The notes under the pieces: generated by a model | The model's database searches: none | The model's input: the letters and a program-made list of their open reading frames with translations, nothing else | What the model was told of the DNA's origin: nothing | Position numbers and translations under genes: made by a program | Shown: piece after piece, positions 8,301 to 18,300 of the stretch | Layout of the letters: the number at the start of each line of letters is the position of its first letter | Numbering within the stretch: position 1 is the first letter of the stretch | Source: Aliirhizobium smilacinae | Lineage (GTDB): Bacteria; Pseudomonadota; Alphaproteobacteria; Rhizobiales; Rhizobiaceae | Direction: 5' to 3' | DNA length: 64,000 nucleotides | Assembly (NCBI RefSeq): GCF_006335145.1 | Contig: NZ_VDMN01000001.1 | Span: 744,001-808,000 of the forward strand

Positions 8301-11300
8301 GAAGTCAGCGGACTGACTTGCCGCGAACCATTCTTCCGACAGACCGAAGGCGAAGTCATTGAATGCCGAGGGTGCGCGATCGGCAAAAACGATCGCAGCG
8401 CCCCTGGAAGCAACAGCACGAACCGCCTGACGGACATCTTCATTGCCGACCAGCATGGCCTGGCTGGTCAGACCACCGGCAACGATCAGGTCAACCTGTT
8501 TGAGACCGGCAAGAGCCCGAGGTTCGACAACGGAAACATGCACGTTCTGCTCGAACGCCAGTTCCAGCATGCGCCGCGCATTTTCCCTCGGCTCGGCGAT
8601 GACCAGCGATGCACCGATCGAGGCCGCGAGATCTGCAAGCCTTGTGCTGGCCGACTGGCTCACCGTACCAAGTTCGAGGATAAACCGGATTGCGCCGGGA
8701 TTTTCCCGGCAGAGGCGCTCGGTCAGATCGAAACCGCTTTCGGCGCGGCGACGACCAAGCGGCGAGTGCACGAGGACATGGTCCAGCGTGGCTTCGCTGA
8801 CATTGCTCGTGTGTTGGTTTTCTGCTTCACCAGGCTTTCCTGACAGTGACAGGTGTTCGAGCGCATCACGATAAACGTCGTTGACCAGCACGGCTTCCGC
8901 AATGCGCGAAGAATCCTCGCGGTAAATTTCCTGAATCAGTTCATCGACGCTCGGAAACGAAAATTCGCGCGGGACAGTCCAGCCGTCATCGGACGGCGCG
9001 GCGACACCGGCATCTTCCAGCGTGAACAGGCACGATGTCAGGAACGCGCGGAAATCCTTGTCGCCCGGCAAGTCTGCAGAAGACAATTTGCCATCGCCAT
9101 CGGCGAGCGACAGGACGATCTCGTGACATGCACGATAGACGGCCGCATCGATCATCAACGATGCATTGTCCTTGGCATCCACGGATGCCAGATCGGCCAG
9201 AATCGGCAATCTGGGCGCTGGCGCATCAAGCGTCGCCAACAGCGCACTCGGAACGGCGTCGAAATGGAAGGCGACGGTATCCAGCGTGTGGTGGCGGCGC
9301 AACGAGGTACGACGGAAGCGGCAGTCCGAAAGGACGGCGATCTGTTCGCCCGCTTCATCGAACAGGCGGAAATTGACCTTGATCGAGAAACTGCTGAATC
9401 GCTCGATCTCTATCCTTGCCCTTGCGATCGCACGGCCTCTGCCCACGACCCGGATCGAACCGAAACGAACCGGAATATAGGGGGATCCGGCCTCGGCTCC
9501 GGACAATCGGTCAAACAGCGCAACGAGCCCATGGAAAGCAGCGTCGACCGAGAACGGATTGAGGTTGTAGCCGATATAGGGATGGGCGGGTGCCGCCGCC
9601 TGTTTAAGTTCGACTTCGACGATATTGTCGCCGAAAGCCACCGCCTTCGACAAAAGCTGGAAACGCGGACCATATTGCAGACCGAAGCGTTCGGCAGTTT
9701 CATAAACGTCGACAGACGAGAGGCTATCTCCGCCTTGCGCAGGTGCTGTGATTTCGAACCGGTGGCTTTCCTCATCCACCGGGCGTCGACAACGGCCAAC
9801 GGCGTGAACGGTCCAGTCGTCGCTGCTCAGCCGCTCGCGCGAGCGTATCTCGATATTGCCGGTCTCCGGAGAAAGCAGCGTCGAAAGCTCCAGCATCCGG
9901 TCGGGGCGCAACTCCAGTGGGCGAACGATCTCCATATTGGAAACCTCGACCTCGTCGGTGCCGAAATGTGCCTGGGCAGCGGTAACCGCAATCTCCAGGA
10001 AACCGGCTCCCGGCAGGATCGCTCTGCCATCAACCACATGCTCGGCCAGATCGGGGAAGAGCAACGCGTCGATATGGTTCTTCCAGTGCGAACCATTTGG
10101 ATCGGTTCGCCAGCCAAGCAGCGTGTAACTGTTCTTGAAATCCCGACCGAAGATGTCGATTTCATCGGTGGTGGCAGGTACTTTCAGAGCGGTTGGTTCG
10201 AACGGCAAAGGCGGCAGATCGACAATCGGGCTGCGTCTTCCGGAATGCCTTGACTGTGCGGGGGCTGCACCGTGGGCAATGGCCCGCGCGAACGCACGGG
10301 CGATTGGATCACGGCCTTCGATCAGGGTTTCGCGCTGCAGCGAACCGATCACAGTGGCTGGCTGCGCCTTGCTCTTGGCAATTTCCGAGACGTAATTCGA
10401 CAGGATCGAGCGCGGTGAAATCTCGATGAACAGATTACAGCCGAGATCGAGTGCTGCTTCGGTGGCCGAGCGGAAGAGCACGGGCTCGCGCACATTGTGC
10501 CACCAGTATTCGGCATCAAGACCGCGTCCGTCGTAGATCCCGCCGGTAACAGTGGAAATGAACGTACAGGCAGCGGCCTGGGGTTCGATCGCCGGCAGTT
10601 CAGCCAGGAAGCCATCACGGGCACTGTCGATGATCGGGTGATGAAACGGATAATTGATATCGAGGATATGAACGACCGTCTGAGACTTGCGGGCAGCATC
10701 CCGGAATGCCTGGATTTCGGCGACGGGTCCAGAAATTGTCACGGAGTTGGGTGCGTTTACGGCAGCCACGTGGATACCGTCCAGCCCGTGCGTTTTCGCG
10801 AACGCCGTAGCGGCCTCTTCGCCCATCACGGCAGCGGCCATCTTGCCCTGCCCTGCAAACAGATGCTGGGAGTGCGAACGTTTGGCGACGATTGCAACGG
10901 CTTCAGCGGCCGTCAGTGCCTTCGAGGCGTAGGCTGCCGCGATTTCGCCAACGGAGTGGCCGAACACGACGTCAGGCCTGATGCCGTAGGCGCTCAGGCT
11001 GTCCGAGAGCGATGCCTGCACGGCAAACAGCAGCGGCTGGGCGATCGTCGCATCGGACAGACGCGACCCGAGGTCGTCTGCAATGATAAGATCGGTCAGC
11101 TTTTCGCCGAGATGGTATTCGAAGAGCGCACTGAAGGACTGGAAATACTGGCGGAAATGAGGGTTTTCGCGATAGGCCTCCACGCCCATCCCGGCCCATT
11201 GCGCACCGTTTCCGGAAAACACGAAAGCGATCTTGCCGAGCGATGACGGGGCTTCGCCGCGCTCGCCATCGGAAGCCTCGCCTGCAAGATGCGTCTTGAT

Positions 11301-12800
11301 CGCGTCGAGAACCGCGCGCTCTCCGCGGGCATCGATCGCGAACCGATATTTCAGTGCATCTCTGTTCGTCGTTGTGGCGGCAATGATCCGGCGCGCCTTT
11401 TCAGGCACAGCCGCAGAAAGACGCGCGCGATAATCCTTGAGTAGCTCTTCCAGTGCGCTGGCGCTATGGGCGCTGGCAAGGAACAGAAGGTTGTCGCCCT
11501 TGGCAGGCGATTCAGCCTGTGTGGCCGGTTCGGGATCGCCAATGACAACATGCGCATTGGTGCCGCCAAAACCGAAGGAGTTGATGCCGACGAGCCGTGC
11601 TTCCTTTGCCGGGAGCAGTTTGATGGCGGATGTATTGACCCTGACATTGAGTGCATCGAAATCGATGTCCTCATTCGCCGTTTCGATGTGCAGCGCTGCA
11701 GGAAGATAGTTGTTCTCAAGGGCGAGCATCGCCTTGAACAGGCCGAACAGGCCGGAGACGGGTTCTGTATGGCCAATATTCGACTTGATCGAGCCGATCG
11801 GAAGCGGTGCGCGGCGCTTCTGGCCGATAACACTGCCGATTGCCCAAACTTCGGCAGGGTCGCCGACGCGCGTGCCGGTTCCATGACCTTCGATGAAGGC
11901 AACGCGGTTCACATCTATGCCGTGGCCCTTGTAAATGGAGCTGAGCAGATCGGCCTGTGCTTCGCGTGACGGGAGACTGATACCGTTGGTGCGACCGGAC
12001 GAGTTGACGCCGGTCGCATGGATGCGGGCATAACTGCGGTCGTGCTGCTGGCGCGCGACGTCGCTTCGGCGCAGGACAATGGCTGCACCACCTTCGGCAC
12101 GCACATAACCCTGACCATTGGTATCATAGGCTCGGCAGAGACCTTCCGGCGACAGCATGCGCGCCTGGGCGAAACCGACGAAAGAAAGCGGATGGACGAG
12201 AAGATTGACGCCGCCGACGATCGCGGTGTCGATATCACCGTGTTCTAACGCACGGGTCGCCTGGTCGAGAGCAACCAGCGACGACGAACAGGCAGTATCG
12301 ATCGTCATGCTCGGACCATTAAGCCCAAACACATGCGAGATGCGATTGGAGACGATCGAGAGCGTGTTGCCCGTCATGAAATAGGGACTGCCGGAAGCAG
12401 GATCCTCGGCCGACAGGTTGCCGCTATCGAGGCTTGAGGCACCGATATAAACGCCAACCCGCTCTTTCGCCAGCGTACTGACCGGCAGGTTGGCATCTTC
12501 GAGAGCCTTCCAGACCAGCGTCAGGAGAATACGCTGCTGCGGGTCCATTTGCATGGCTTCGCGCTGAGACAGGCCGAAGACGGCAGGATCGAAATCATAG
12601 ACCGCTTCAATCACGCCGGCTGCGAATGTGTAGGTCTTCCCGGGCGTGCCCTGACTGGGATGCCAGAAGCGAGCCAGTTCCCACCGATCAGCAGGGATTT
12701 GCGTGACGGTGCAACGACCGGTTCGGAGAACTTGTTGCAACTCCTCGATGGAGTTGGCACCGGGCGCGACACAGGCTCGGCCAATTACTTCTATCGTCAT
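5373..12800 (-). CDS. rkpA: Fully reducing type I polyketide synthase (RkpA-like), KS-AT-DH-ER-KR-ACP
   Basis: One 2475-residue module. Ketosynthase about 1-425 with DTACSSS C171, H306 (GHGTGT) and H344 (NIGHTEP). Acyltransferase about 520-810 with S616 in GHSVGE. Dehydratase about 890-1175 with H921 (HVVDGRAILP) and D1086 (VDAAFH). A long linker about 1180-1690 without a clear catalytic motif. Enoylreductase about 1700-2030 with GAAGGVG at 1887-1893. Ketoreductase about 2085-2270 with GGIGGFG from 2092, S2220 and Y2233. Carrier protein about 2355-2435 with S2402 in GLDSLM. All sites are intact, so it should work iteratively and deliver a saturated chain. There is no thioesterase. ATG 12800 is preferred over GTG 12821 because AAGAG precedes it. 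In Sinorhizobium, RkpA is needed for K-antigen. Confidence 0.95.
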   Translation of the reverse strand: MTIEVIGRACVAPGANSIEELQQVLRTGRCTVTQIPADRWELARFWHPSQGTPGKTYTFAAGVIEAVYDFDPAVFGLSQREAMQMDPQQRILLTLVWKALEDANLPVSTLAKERVGVYIGASSLDSGNLSAEDPASGSPYFMTGNTLSIVSNRISHVFGLNGPSMTIDTACSSSLVALDQATRALEHGDIDTAIVGGVNLLVHPLSFVGFAQARMLSPEGLCRAYDTNGQGYVRAEGGAAIVLRRSDVARQQHDRSYARIHATGVNSSGRTNGISLPSREAQADLLSSIYKGHGIDVNRVAFIEGHGTGTRVGDPAEVWAIGSVIGQKRRAPLPIGSIKSNIGHTEPVSGLFGLFKAMLALENNYLPAALHIETANEDIDFDALNVRVNTSAIKLLPAKEARLVGINSFGFGGTNAHVVIGDPEPATQAESPAKGDNLLFLASAHSASALEELLKDYRARLSAAVPEKARRIIAATTTNRDALKYRFAIDARGERAVLDAIKTHLAGEASDGERGEAPSSLGKIAFVFSGNGAQWAGMGVEAYRENPHFRQYFQSFSALFEYHLGEKLTDLIIADDLGSRLSDATIAQPLLFAVQASLSDSLSAYGIRPDVVFGHSVGEIAAAYASKALTAAEAVAIVAKRSHSQHLFAGQGKMAAAVMGEEAATAFAKTHGLDGIHVAAVNAPNSVTISGPVAEIQAFRDAARKSQTVVHILDINYPFHHPIIDSARDGFLAELPAIEPQAAACTFISTVTGGIYDGRGLDAEYWWHNVREPVLFRSATEAALDLGCNLFIEISPRSILSNYVSEIAKSKAQPATVIGSLQRETLIEGRDPIARAFARAIAHGAAPAQSRHSGRRSPIVDLPPLPFEPTALKVPATTDEIDIFGRDFKNSYTLLGWRTDPNGSHWKNHIDALLFPDLAEHVVDGRAILPGAGFLEIAVTAAQAHFGTDEVEVSNMEIVRPLELRPDRMLELSTLLSPETGNIEIRSRERLSSDDWTVHAVGRCRRPVDEESHRFEITAPAQGGDSLSSVDVYETAERFGLQYGPRFQLLSKAVAFGDNIVEVELKQAAAPAHPYIGYNLNPFSVDAAFHGLVALFDRLSGAEAGSPYIPVRFGSIRVVGRGRAIARARIEIERFSSFSIKVNFRLFDEAGEQIAVLSDCRFRRTSLRRHHTLDTVAFHFDAVPSALLATLDAPAPRLPILADLASVDAKDNASLMIDAAVYRACHEIVLSLADGDGKLSSADLPGDKDFRAFLTSCLFTLEDAGVAAPSDDGWTVPREFSFPSVDELIQEIYREDSSRIAEAVLVNDVYRDALEHLSLSGKPGEAENQHTSNVSEATLDHVLVHSPLGRRRAESGFDLTERLCRENPGAIRFILELGTVSQSASTRLADLAASIGASLVIAEPRENARRMLELAFEQNVHVSVVEPRALAGLKQVDLIVAGGLTSQAMLVGNEDVRQAVRAVASRGAAIVFADRAPSAFNDFAFGLSEEWFAASQSADFPVGQLSTSAQVETLLSDLGFEASSVNDVQLDEGGLVVAIAHSRVSSENVAAAAVRERLIVVAEPSCEHAASLFANASIIQAAEAERALELVPEGSRSAICIAYLADRGVGHAVSALEITRLSRFKALAEGLSRHANGSAVRPRLIVLVPGGSPLARENSDAANGGLWTFARVLQNEYDAIDIHMIDAEGGEAIALIDRIATVEGDNREWLAGKSGVVEIRAASGPSAGRDGTTSDFEAATIHQLTSGRVDSIVWESCARQEPGDDEVIIAVEAAGLNFRDVMWSMGLLPEEALEDGFAGATIGMEMAGRIERVGSAVTDLVPGDRVMGIGPAAFSTHVRVRRDGVTKFPDRLEFAAAATVPVAFLTAYYAMVQLAHIEPGETILIHGAAGGVGLAALQIAKLKGATVIATAGTVEKRRFLEALGADHIFDSRSLDFVSRVRGVTNGEGVDLVLNSLFSEAMERSLELVKPFGRFLELGKRDYYSDRKIGLRPFRRNISYFGIDADQLLVNLPAVTKRIFAEIGELFQRGELVPLPYRSFGHDEIGSAFRLMQNAGQIGKIVIRPPVRGKDRVVVASERNVHFDGEGTFLVAGGIGGFGLVAADWLVARGARRIALCSRRGIADEATIKALEKWTGLGVVATLHACDITNEQALFALLTELRAVAPIKGIIHAAMVLDDALLSNLTDDRNRPVVDVKVRGAELLDKLTRDDALELFLLFSSATTMLGNPGQANYVIANGYLEGLARMRRAAGRPALAIGFGAIADTGFLARNAEVNEILSKRIGKTAMKARDALEQVERYLASDSGSIDGAAVMIAEVDWNAVRMLPISTASLFETAMRAAGNAQSSADGDPIDLEALIHGKSADEAQAILHKIVAAEIASILRVTEDSVTPEKVLKDVGLDSLMAMELGMSFQQKTGFDIPLSGVGEDTTVSDVVTRLRERVSKRSGGEEEAPQDEVLDRLVKSHSNQSQKAAAQ

Positions 12801-12978
12801 CGTCACTCTTACGTTCGTCACAGCTATAGTAGCTAATGCAGATTTAAGCCGACACCGACTTTAACAACACAATTGCCTCTGTTGTCACGAGAAAAGCGGA
12901 GAAAACCACTACTTAAACGTGACGGCACGAGGTGAAATACAATCCTCCACAGGGAAGCGCATACGGCAGGTTGTGCCG

Positions 12979-14154
12979 TTAGTCACTCAAATTATTTGAA
13001 ATCGCGGCGCCTTGAACAGCGATTCCCACGGGTGCGCCGATGACACGAAGGAATTTCGTCAGATCGACCGCCGGATGGCGCGAGGCGTAGATCACGTCAC
13101 GGCTCTTGACCGGGAAGGTCTGGCCGACAAGCAGGCTGTCCGCATGGCTCATATCGAATCTGTAGACGATCGGATAACGACCGTCCTTGTCCGGCTGCAT
13201 GCCCTTGCGAGCCAGTTCATCGAACCGGCGCTGGCCGAGCAGGCCGAGCACCACTTCCGGATCCTCGTAGCGGAACAGGAAATACCCTTTCGCATTGACG
13301 GTCTCGTCATTGCCGCCGCGGCCGAGTGCAACGGCTTCGAGAAGGTTCAGGTCGTTGGCGCCGAATTCGATTCGCGAATTGCTTTTGACGGCACCAAGCA
13401 GCGTGAAGGTTCTGGGGTCGCGGGTGACGAAAATCTGGTCACCCGGCTGGACATAGATATTTTCCGACGGGTTCTCGACGATCGACTTCAGCAGCGCAGT
13501 GCCGGTCTTCTTGCCACGGACAAGCGTCACGTAGGATTCATAAGGCTGCGATGTCGGGCCGCCGGCTTTCGCAATCACGTCGGTGATCTGCTCTCCGCTC
13601 AGGTTGAGCGGGATCTGCGCTGAGCGATTGACGGCACCGGCTACGGTTACCGAACGGGATGGTGTATCGCCCATGCCGATGATGACGTCCGGTTCGACAG
13701 CCTTGCTTTTCAAAGACGCAAGGATTTCCTGGCGTGCCTGTTCGAGGGTGCGACCGGCGAACCGCACCGTCCCGACATAAGGGATCGCTGCGGTACCGTC
13801 GGGCTGCACGACGACATCGATCGTTGCCTGCTTGCTATCGTTGGTCGAGAACAGACCATCTGCACCGGCTTCGAAAATCGTGACTTTTAGCTGGTCACCG
13901 ATACCGATGACCGCCCGTCCCGGACCGCCGCCAATGCCGAAGCGGCGCTTCAGTGCCGTCGAAACATAATCCGACACCAGTCTTGCCGTGTGGTTGTCGA
14001 CATCGACGATATCAAAAACCGCAGCGTTCACGCGGCCGATCTCGGCCGGGGACCGACCGGCGTCCTCATTGATCGCGGAAGCCAGAGGTCCCTCACCCGG
14101 TACAGCCTGGCATCCTGCCAGGGCAGCACAGATTACGATCGCAGTTACTCGCAT
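12979..14154 (-). CDS. Wza/GumB-type polysaccharide export lipoprotein
   Basis: A 391-residue outer-membrane polysaccharide export protein. ATG 14154 is chosen because it gives a short lipoprotein signal with lipobox ALAGC (C15); the longer frame upstream would bury it. The polysaccharide-export (Poly_export) domain starts near IGIGDQLKVTIFEAG, followed by repeated SLBB-like segments around AGAVNRSAQIPL and LGAVKSNSRIEFG. Length matches the Wza family (350-400). It lies 178 bases upstream of the PKS on the same strand, so the two may be co-transcribed, tying lipid synthesis to polysaccharide export. No ABC or Wzx exporter gene lies next to it. Confidence 0.88.
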   Translation of the reverse strand: MRVTAIVICAALAGCQAVPGEGPLASAINEDAGRSPAEIGRVNAAVFDIVDVDNHTARLVSDYVSTALKRRFGIGGGPGRAVIGIGDQLKVTIFEAGADGLFSTNDSKQATIDVVVQPDGTAAIPYVGTVRFAGRTLEQARQEILASLKSKAVEPDVIIGMGDTPSRSVTVAGAVNRSAQIPLNLSGEQITDVIAKAGGPTSQPYESYVTLVRGKKTGTALLKSIVENPSENIYVQPGDQIFVTRDPRTFTLLGAVKSNSRIEFGANDLNLLEAVALGRGGNDETVNAKGYFLFRYEDPEVVLGLLGQRRFDELARKGMQPDKDGRYPIVYRFDMSHADSLLVGQTFPVKSRDVIYASRHPAVDLTKFLRVIGAPVGIAVQGAAISNNLSD

Positions 14155-14503
14155 CAAATCTCGATACTCCAAGTCAGGACCGTAAGACTGCTGGCATGCT
14201 GCCTCTTGATCCGGAATTTGATGTCCTTGAAAGCACACCGAACGGCGAACGACAAGCTTCATGGCTTGGGCTTCCCGCAAAATAAAATCCGGTGCTGTTT
14301 TAAGGCCATAGTCACCTTCGGACAGACATTCAGAGTCGAATTTAAAAAAGTTAACTTAAATGCCTGCTAATTAACGTGGTTAACAGCACGGGCGATTGCG
14401 GTGGCAAACCTGGTTTGTCCTTTTTCATCTGATCAATCTGCCTTGGACACAGGCGGGTAGAATGTGGCAATGCTGATTGGAAACGGGATCTTGAGCGGAG
14501 CGT
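14155..14503. promoter_or_regulatory. Divergent intergenic region, export lipoprotein / unknown membrane protein
   Basis: This 349-base gap should hold the promoters of both flanking genes. The stretch 14330-14385 is AT-rich and contains the perfect palindrome AAGTTAACTT (14348-14357) and a second GTTAAC about 25 bases later. No gene, clean sigma-70 promoter or named operator was recognised. Confidence 0.35.
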
Positions 14504-15391
14504 ATGTCCTTGAAGGGTAAAGCGGAAATTATGACACCGCTGAAACACCTGCAGCGACGACGGCGCGCTACGCGAATATTTTCCACATTGCTTGTAACCG
14601 GCGTTGTGGCACTTGCCTGCTTTATCCTTTCCGTCAATGACGGACGCAATTACCGGCGGTTCGTTCTGTGGCTGGGTGCGGAGAAATATGTCGGGCGCTA
14701 TCTCAACGATTACCTGCCCGACTATTTGACGCAGCCTTTTTCCACTCCCGTGCCCACGGCGATCAAATCCCGTCGGATGGGACGCGTTAGCGCGGCGTCT
14801 GTGCGACTCACCGAGCCAAAGGCAGTTGATCTGGAAATGCTGCAGCAACGTCAGCGGCTGAGTACCTATGAGCGCTGTGAAAGCCTGGCATCCGACGGCA
14901 CGGCAGCTCCTACATTCCAAGCAGCTGGCGGCGAATGGGAATGCCTGTATTCACGCGAGCTCGGTTCTGCTGCCGAACCGTCAGTGCTCTTCATCCAGAT
15001 CAAGGGCGTCTCCTCAAACGAGTTCCGGACCTTCCGCTTGAAACTCAATCGTCTGGATCCGTCTCAGGACGGCGAAATCATGCGGCTGGCGCTTGCGTCC
15101 ATCAATAATTTCGGCCTGGAGATGAGTTCTCAGAACCGCCGTTACTTGGAAAACCGTATACAGGCGGGTGAGACGTTTTCCTCAAGGCTTGGAGACTTCC
15201 GCGTTTCTCTTGATCTGGAACGGGGCGATAGCCGCCGACTGAATATCATTATCATTCAGCGGCCGGATAGCAGCTGCAGTGACCTTGTGCCTGCGGTATC
15301 GCAAGGTTTACGGATGCATGCCTCGATGGCGCCCTACATGCTAGGATGCCTTGCGTTGCCGTCATCGTCACGCCCGGTCGAGCCGGATTAA
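14504..15391 (+). CDS. Uncharacterised protein with one N-terminal membrane segment
   Basis: A 295-residue protein I do not recognise. A basic N-terminus (residues 12-24 rich in Arg) is followed by one hydrophobic helix (about 25-43), then a soluble, presumably periplasmic domain with three or so scattered cysteines, giving type II inner-membrane topology. Start choice is uncertain: ATG 14504 has GGAG only 3 bases upstream, and ATG 14531 is an alternative with GCGGA upstream. It is divergent from the export lipoprotein. Its last 24 bases overlap the 3' end of the yhaN-like gene on the other strand. A cell-envelope role is only a guess. Confidence 0.7.
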   Translation: MSLKGKAEIMTPLKHLQRRRRATRIFSTLLVTGVVALACFILSVNDGRNYRRFVLWLGAEKYVGRYLNDYLPDYLTQPFSTPVPTAIKSRRMGRVSAASVRLTEPKAVDLEMLQQRQRLSTYERCESLASDGTAAPTFQAAGGEWECLYSRELGSAAEPSVLFIQIKGVSSNEFRTFRLKLNRLDPSQDGEIMRLALASINNFGLEMSSQNRRYLENRIQAGETFSSRLGDFRVSLDLERGDSRRLNIIIIQRPDSSCSDLVPAVSQGLRMHASMAPYMLGCLALPSSSRPVEPD

Positions 15392-18300
15392 ATCGACATC
15401 ATCGCCCAATTCACGCTGTGCTGCATCCATCAGGCTCGTCTGGTGGGTAAAAAGGATCGACTGGAACGCGCTGCTCGATGCAGCGAGCGTGCGAAGGCCT
15501 GCCCCCGTGCGTTCGTCATCGAAGGTCTGGAAAATATCGTCCAGCACCAAAGGCGCCGGCTCGTTGCGGCGGCAATAATCCTCAAGGAAGGCAAGCCGCA
15601 GCGCCAGATAGAGCTGATCGCCGGTTCCCTCGCTCAATCCGGACAGCGGCACCTGTTCGCCCGTGCTGCGCTCGACGGCCAGCTGCAGGTCGTCGTTATC
15701 GTCGTAGATCTGGACTAGGCGGGCGAATCGACCTCCGGTCAGATCGGAAAACACCTCGCCAGCACGGGTCATCACCGGGTCCGCTTGTTTTTCACGATAG
15801 ACTTCCATCGAATGGGCGAGAAGAGATCCCGCGAGCTTCAGGATGACCCATCGGCGGGCGAGCTGCTTTGCTTCTTCCTCCGCAGCAAGCTTTTCGAACA
15901 CGGCGCGCTCTGCTCCGGTTCCCTTCTCCAGTTCCTGCCTGCGGCGGATATTATCCGCTTCGGCGGCCCGCAAATCGGCAAGGCGATTGACCTGGCGACT
16001 ATCTTCAGCGTCCAGCCGCTCGATCTCGACACCGGCTGCGATCTTATCAAAATCGACGAGAGCCGACCGTACGGCACTTTCCTCAAGGCCATTCGCCTGA
16101 TCGGCGAAACGGCGGCGCCACAGTTCCTCGCTCGCGGTATGCCTTGCGCGTTCCTGCAGATCGGCGAGAACGGCGCCAAGGCGTTCCGGCTGGACGGAAA
16201 CCATCTCGGCGTATTTGGCACGTTCCACCTCAAGCAGCGCTGCTTCGGCAAAATTACGATCGTGGGAAAGCCTGTTTCTTTCGAGAGCGGCGGCGAGCGC
16301 GATGCGCTGGTTGTCCGCAGCGCGCGCCGCTATAACCCGATCGTTCAACAGTCCGCCTGCGACATCCGCCGGAACGGATACGAGATCCGATGCCAGGGAG
16401 CGGCAAAGGGAGACGATCTCCTCCTCGAAGGCTTCCATGTCGCGCGCCATGCCGCGCACGCGCCGGTCGCGGTTTTCGCGCTCCGACATCAGATCGGGAA
16501 GCGTACGCCAGATATCCAGCGCAGCATTCGCCATTTCGATCGTCGCATCCTCGGCAAGCCCGGCCGATGTTGCCGCGGCTGCAAAGCCCGATCGCCACAG
16601 ATCGACCTTGCCGCGCAGGTCGGTCTCATCAGCTTCCAGGCGCATCAGTGTCCGGCTTGTCGTGTCTCGCATCCGCTCAAGGGTACGCCCCTCGCTCCAC
16701 TGGCGGGTGATCTCTTCCAGGCGAACAGAAATTTCCCGCGCAAGGCTGCGCGGCGGCAGGACGCCCGACGACGCGCCGGTGGCATCGGCAAGCGCTGCAA
16801 GTGCGGGCCGCAGCGTTTCCTCCCTGGAACGCAACACTTCGTGTTCATCTTCCGCGGCATTCAGAGCGGAGGAAAGTGCCGCCAATCCGTCGACTGCACG
16901 GCGCCACTCGATCATGCGCTCGGGCGCGCCGGGCGTCAGCGGAGCGGCGTGAAACAGGTCCTCGAATTCGGTCATGGCATCGGATGCCGCAATGCCGGTT
17001 TCCCTGATCGCAAGCTCCGCAGCGGCGATGGCGTCCGCGATTTTCCGCTGCTGCAATGTCAGATGTGCATGGCGCGAAACCCGTTCGGCATCGGAAAGCG
17101 CCGCATCGGACAGTCGATCCGCCTCCTCGACGGAGGATTTTGCGGCTAGCAGCGTGGCTTCAGAAGGTCCTGCAGCAAGAACATCGATGAGACCGTCGCG
17201 CTGCTGCCTTGCGAGCCCGATCGTCTCGCGCGACACGATCGTTCCCCCGCCCTCCAGGAGCGCCAGCTGACCGGCAAGCTCGTCCGCGTCGCCCTTCAGA
17301 GCGACCAGCTTTTGCAAGGCCTGCGCATTTTCCTGTCTCGCTGCTTCAATCAGGCGGCGATGATGGACAAGCGTCTCCATGTCCGGCAGTGGAACGGAGA
17401 GGAGAAGGCCGATATCTTTGACCGGAGGATCGAGACGTGCCGCCGCTGTGTCGAGATCGCTCCTCGCCCGCGCAGCGCGGATCTTCAGCGCTTCTAGATT
17501 GGTCAGCTCCTCGATTTCAGGCCGCAATGCCGCAAGCTGGTCACTCAACGGCTTGGGATCGACGATCCGCATCAGCGGAACATCTGCCTCGATTTTCCGA
17601 AGTGCATCGGCTTCCTCATCGATACGCTTGCGCAGCTGGCGCATTTCGCGATCGAGGTCGCTCCCCTCTTCCACGAGCTGTCGCAGGCGCGCCAGATCGG
17701 CGTCCGCGGGCTGGGCCCTCTGGAGATCGGTGAGATCCCTCAAGCCGAGGCGACGGGCCGCAAGGATCAGCTTCTGGTCAAAATCGTCGACCTCGCCGCG
17801 AACCCGGGCAATGTCCTCCCGCGCCTTGAGATAGACGCCACTTCGGCTATAGGCGGCAAGAATGTTCGGACCTGCGCCAAGCAGGGCTTCGTCCACATGG
17901 ATTGCCGCGATCTCTTCACCGAGCCTTGCAATCTCGCTTTCGGAGACTGCCAGAGCTTCGATGTTCTGCCGGGACGCCTCCAGTATTTTCGACAACCCGG
18001 CCTCGAACCCTGCGGGAACGCCGGCCAAGGCTTCGTAGTGTTGAAGAGAGGCGCGCTCTCGGTCCAGTTCCCGCAGGAGAGGTTCCAGCGCCATATGCCG
18101 GCGCAATCGATCGAGAGTTCGTTTGGTCTCTTCACGGGCATGCTGGAGCGTCTGGATCTCGGAACCGAGTTCGGCCTCTTCCTTCAGCAGGCTCTTCCAG
18201 TCACCGGACTTCAGCTCGTTGTCACGCTCGGCCTTGCGGGCTGCGTCATGGGCATCGAGCACCTGGTAGAAACTGCGATCCTTCGATCTGCGCTGGGAAT

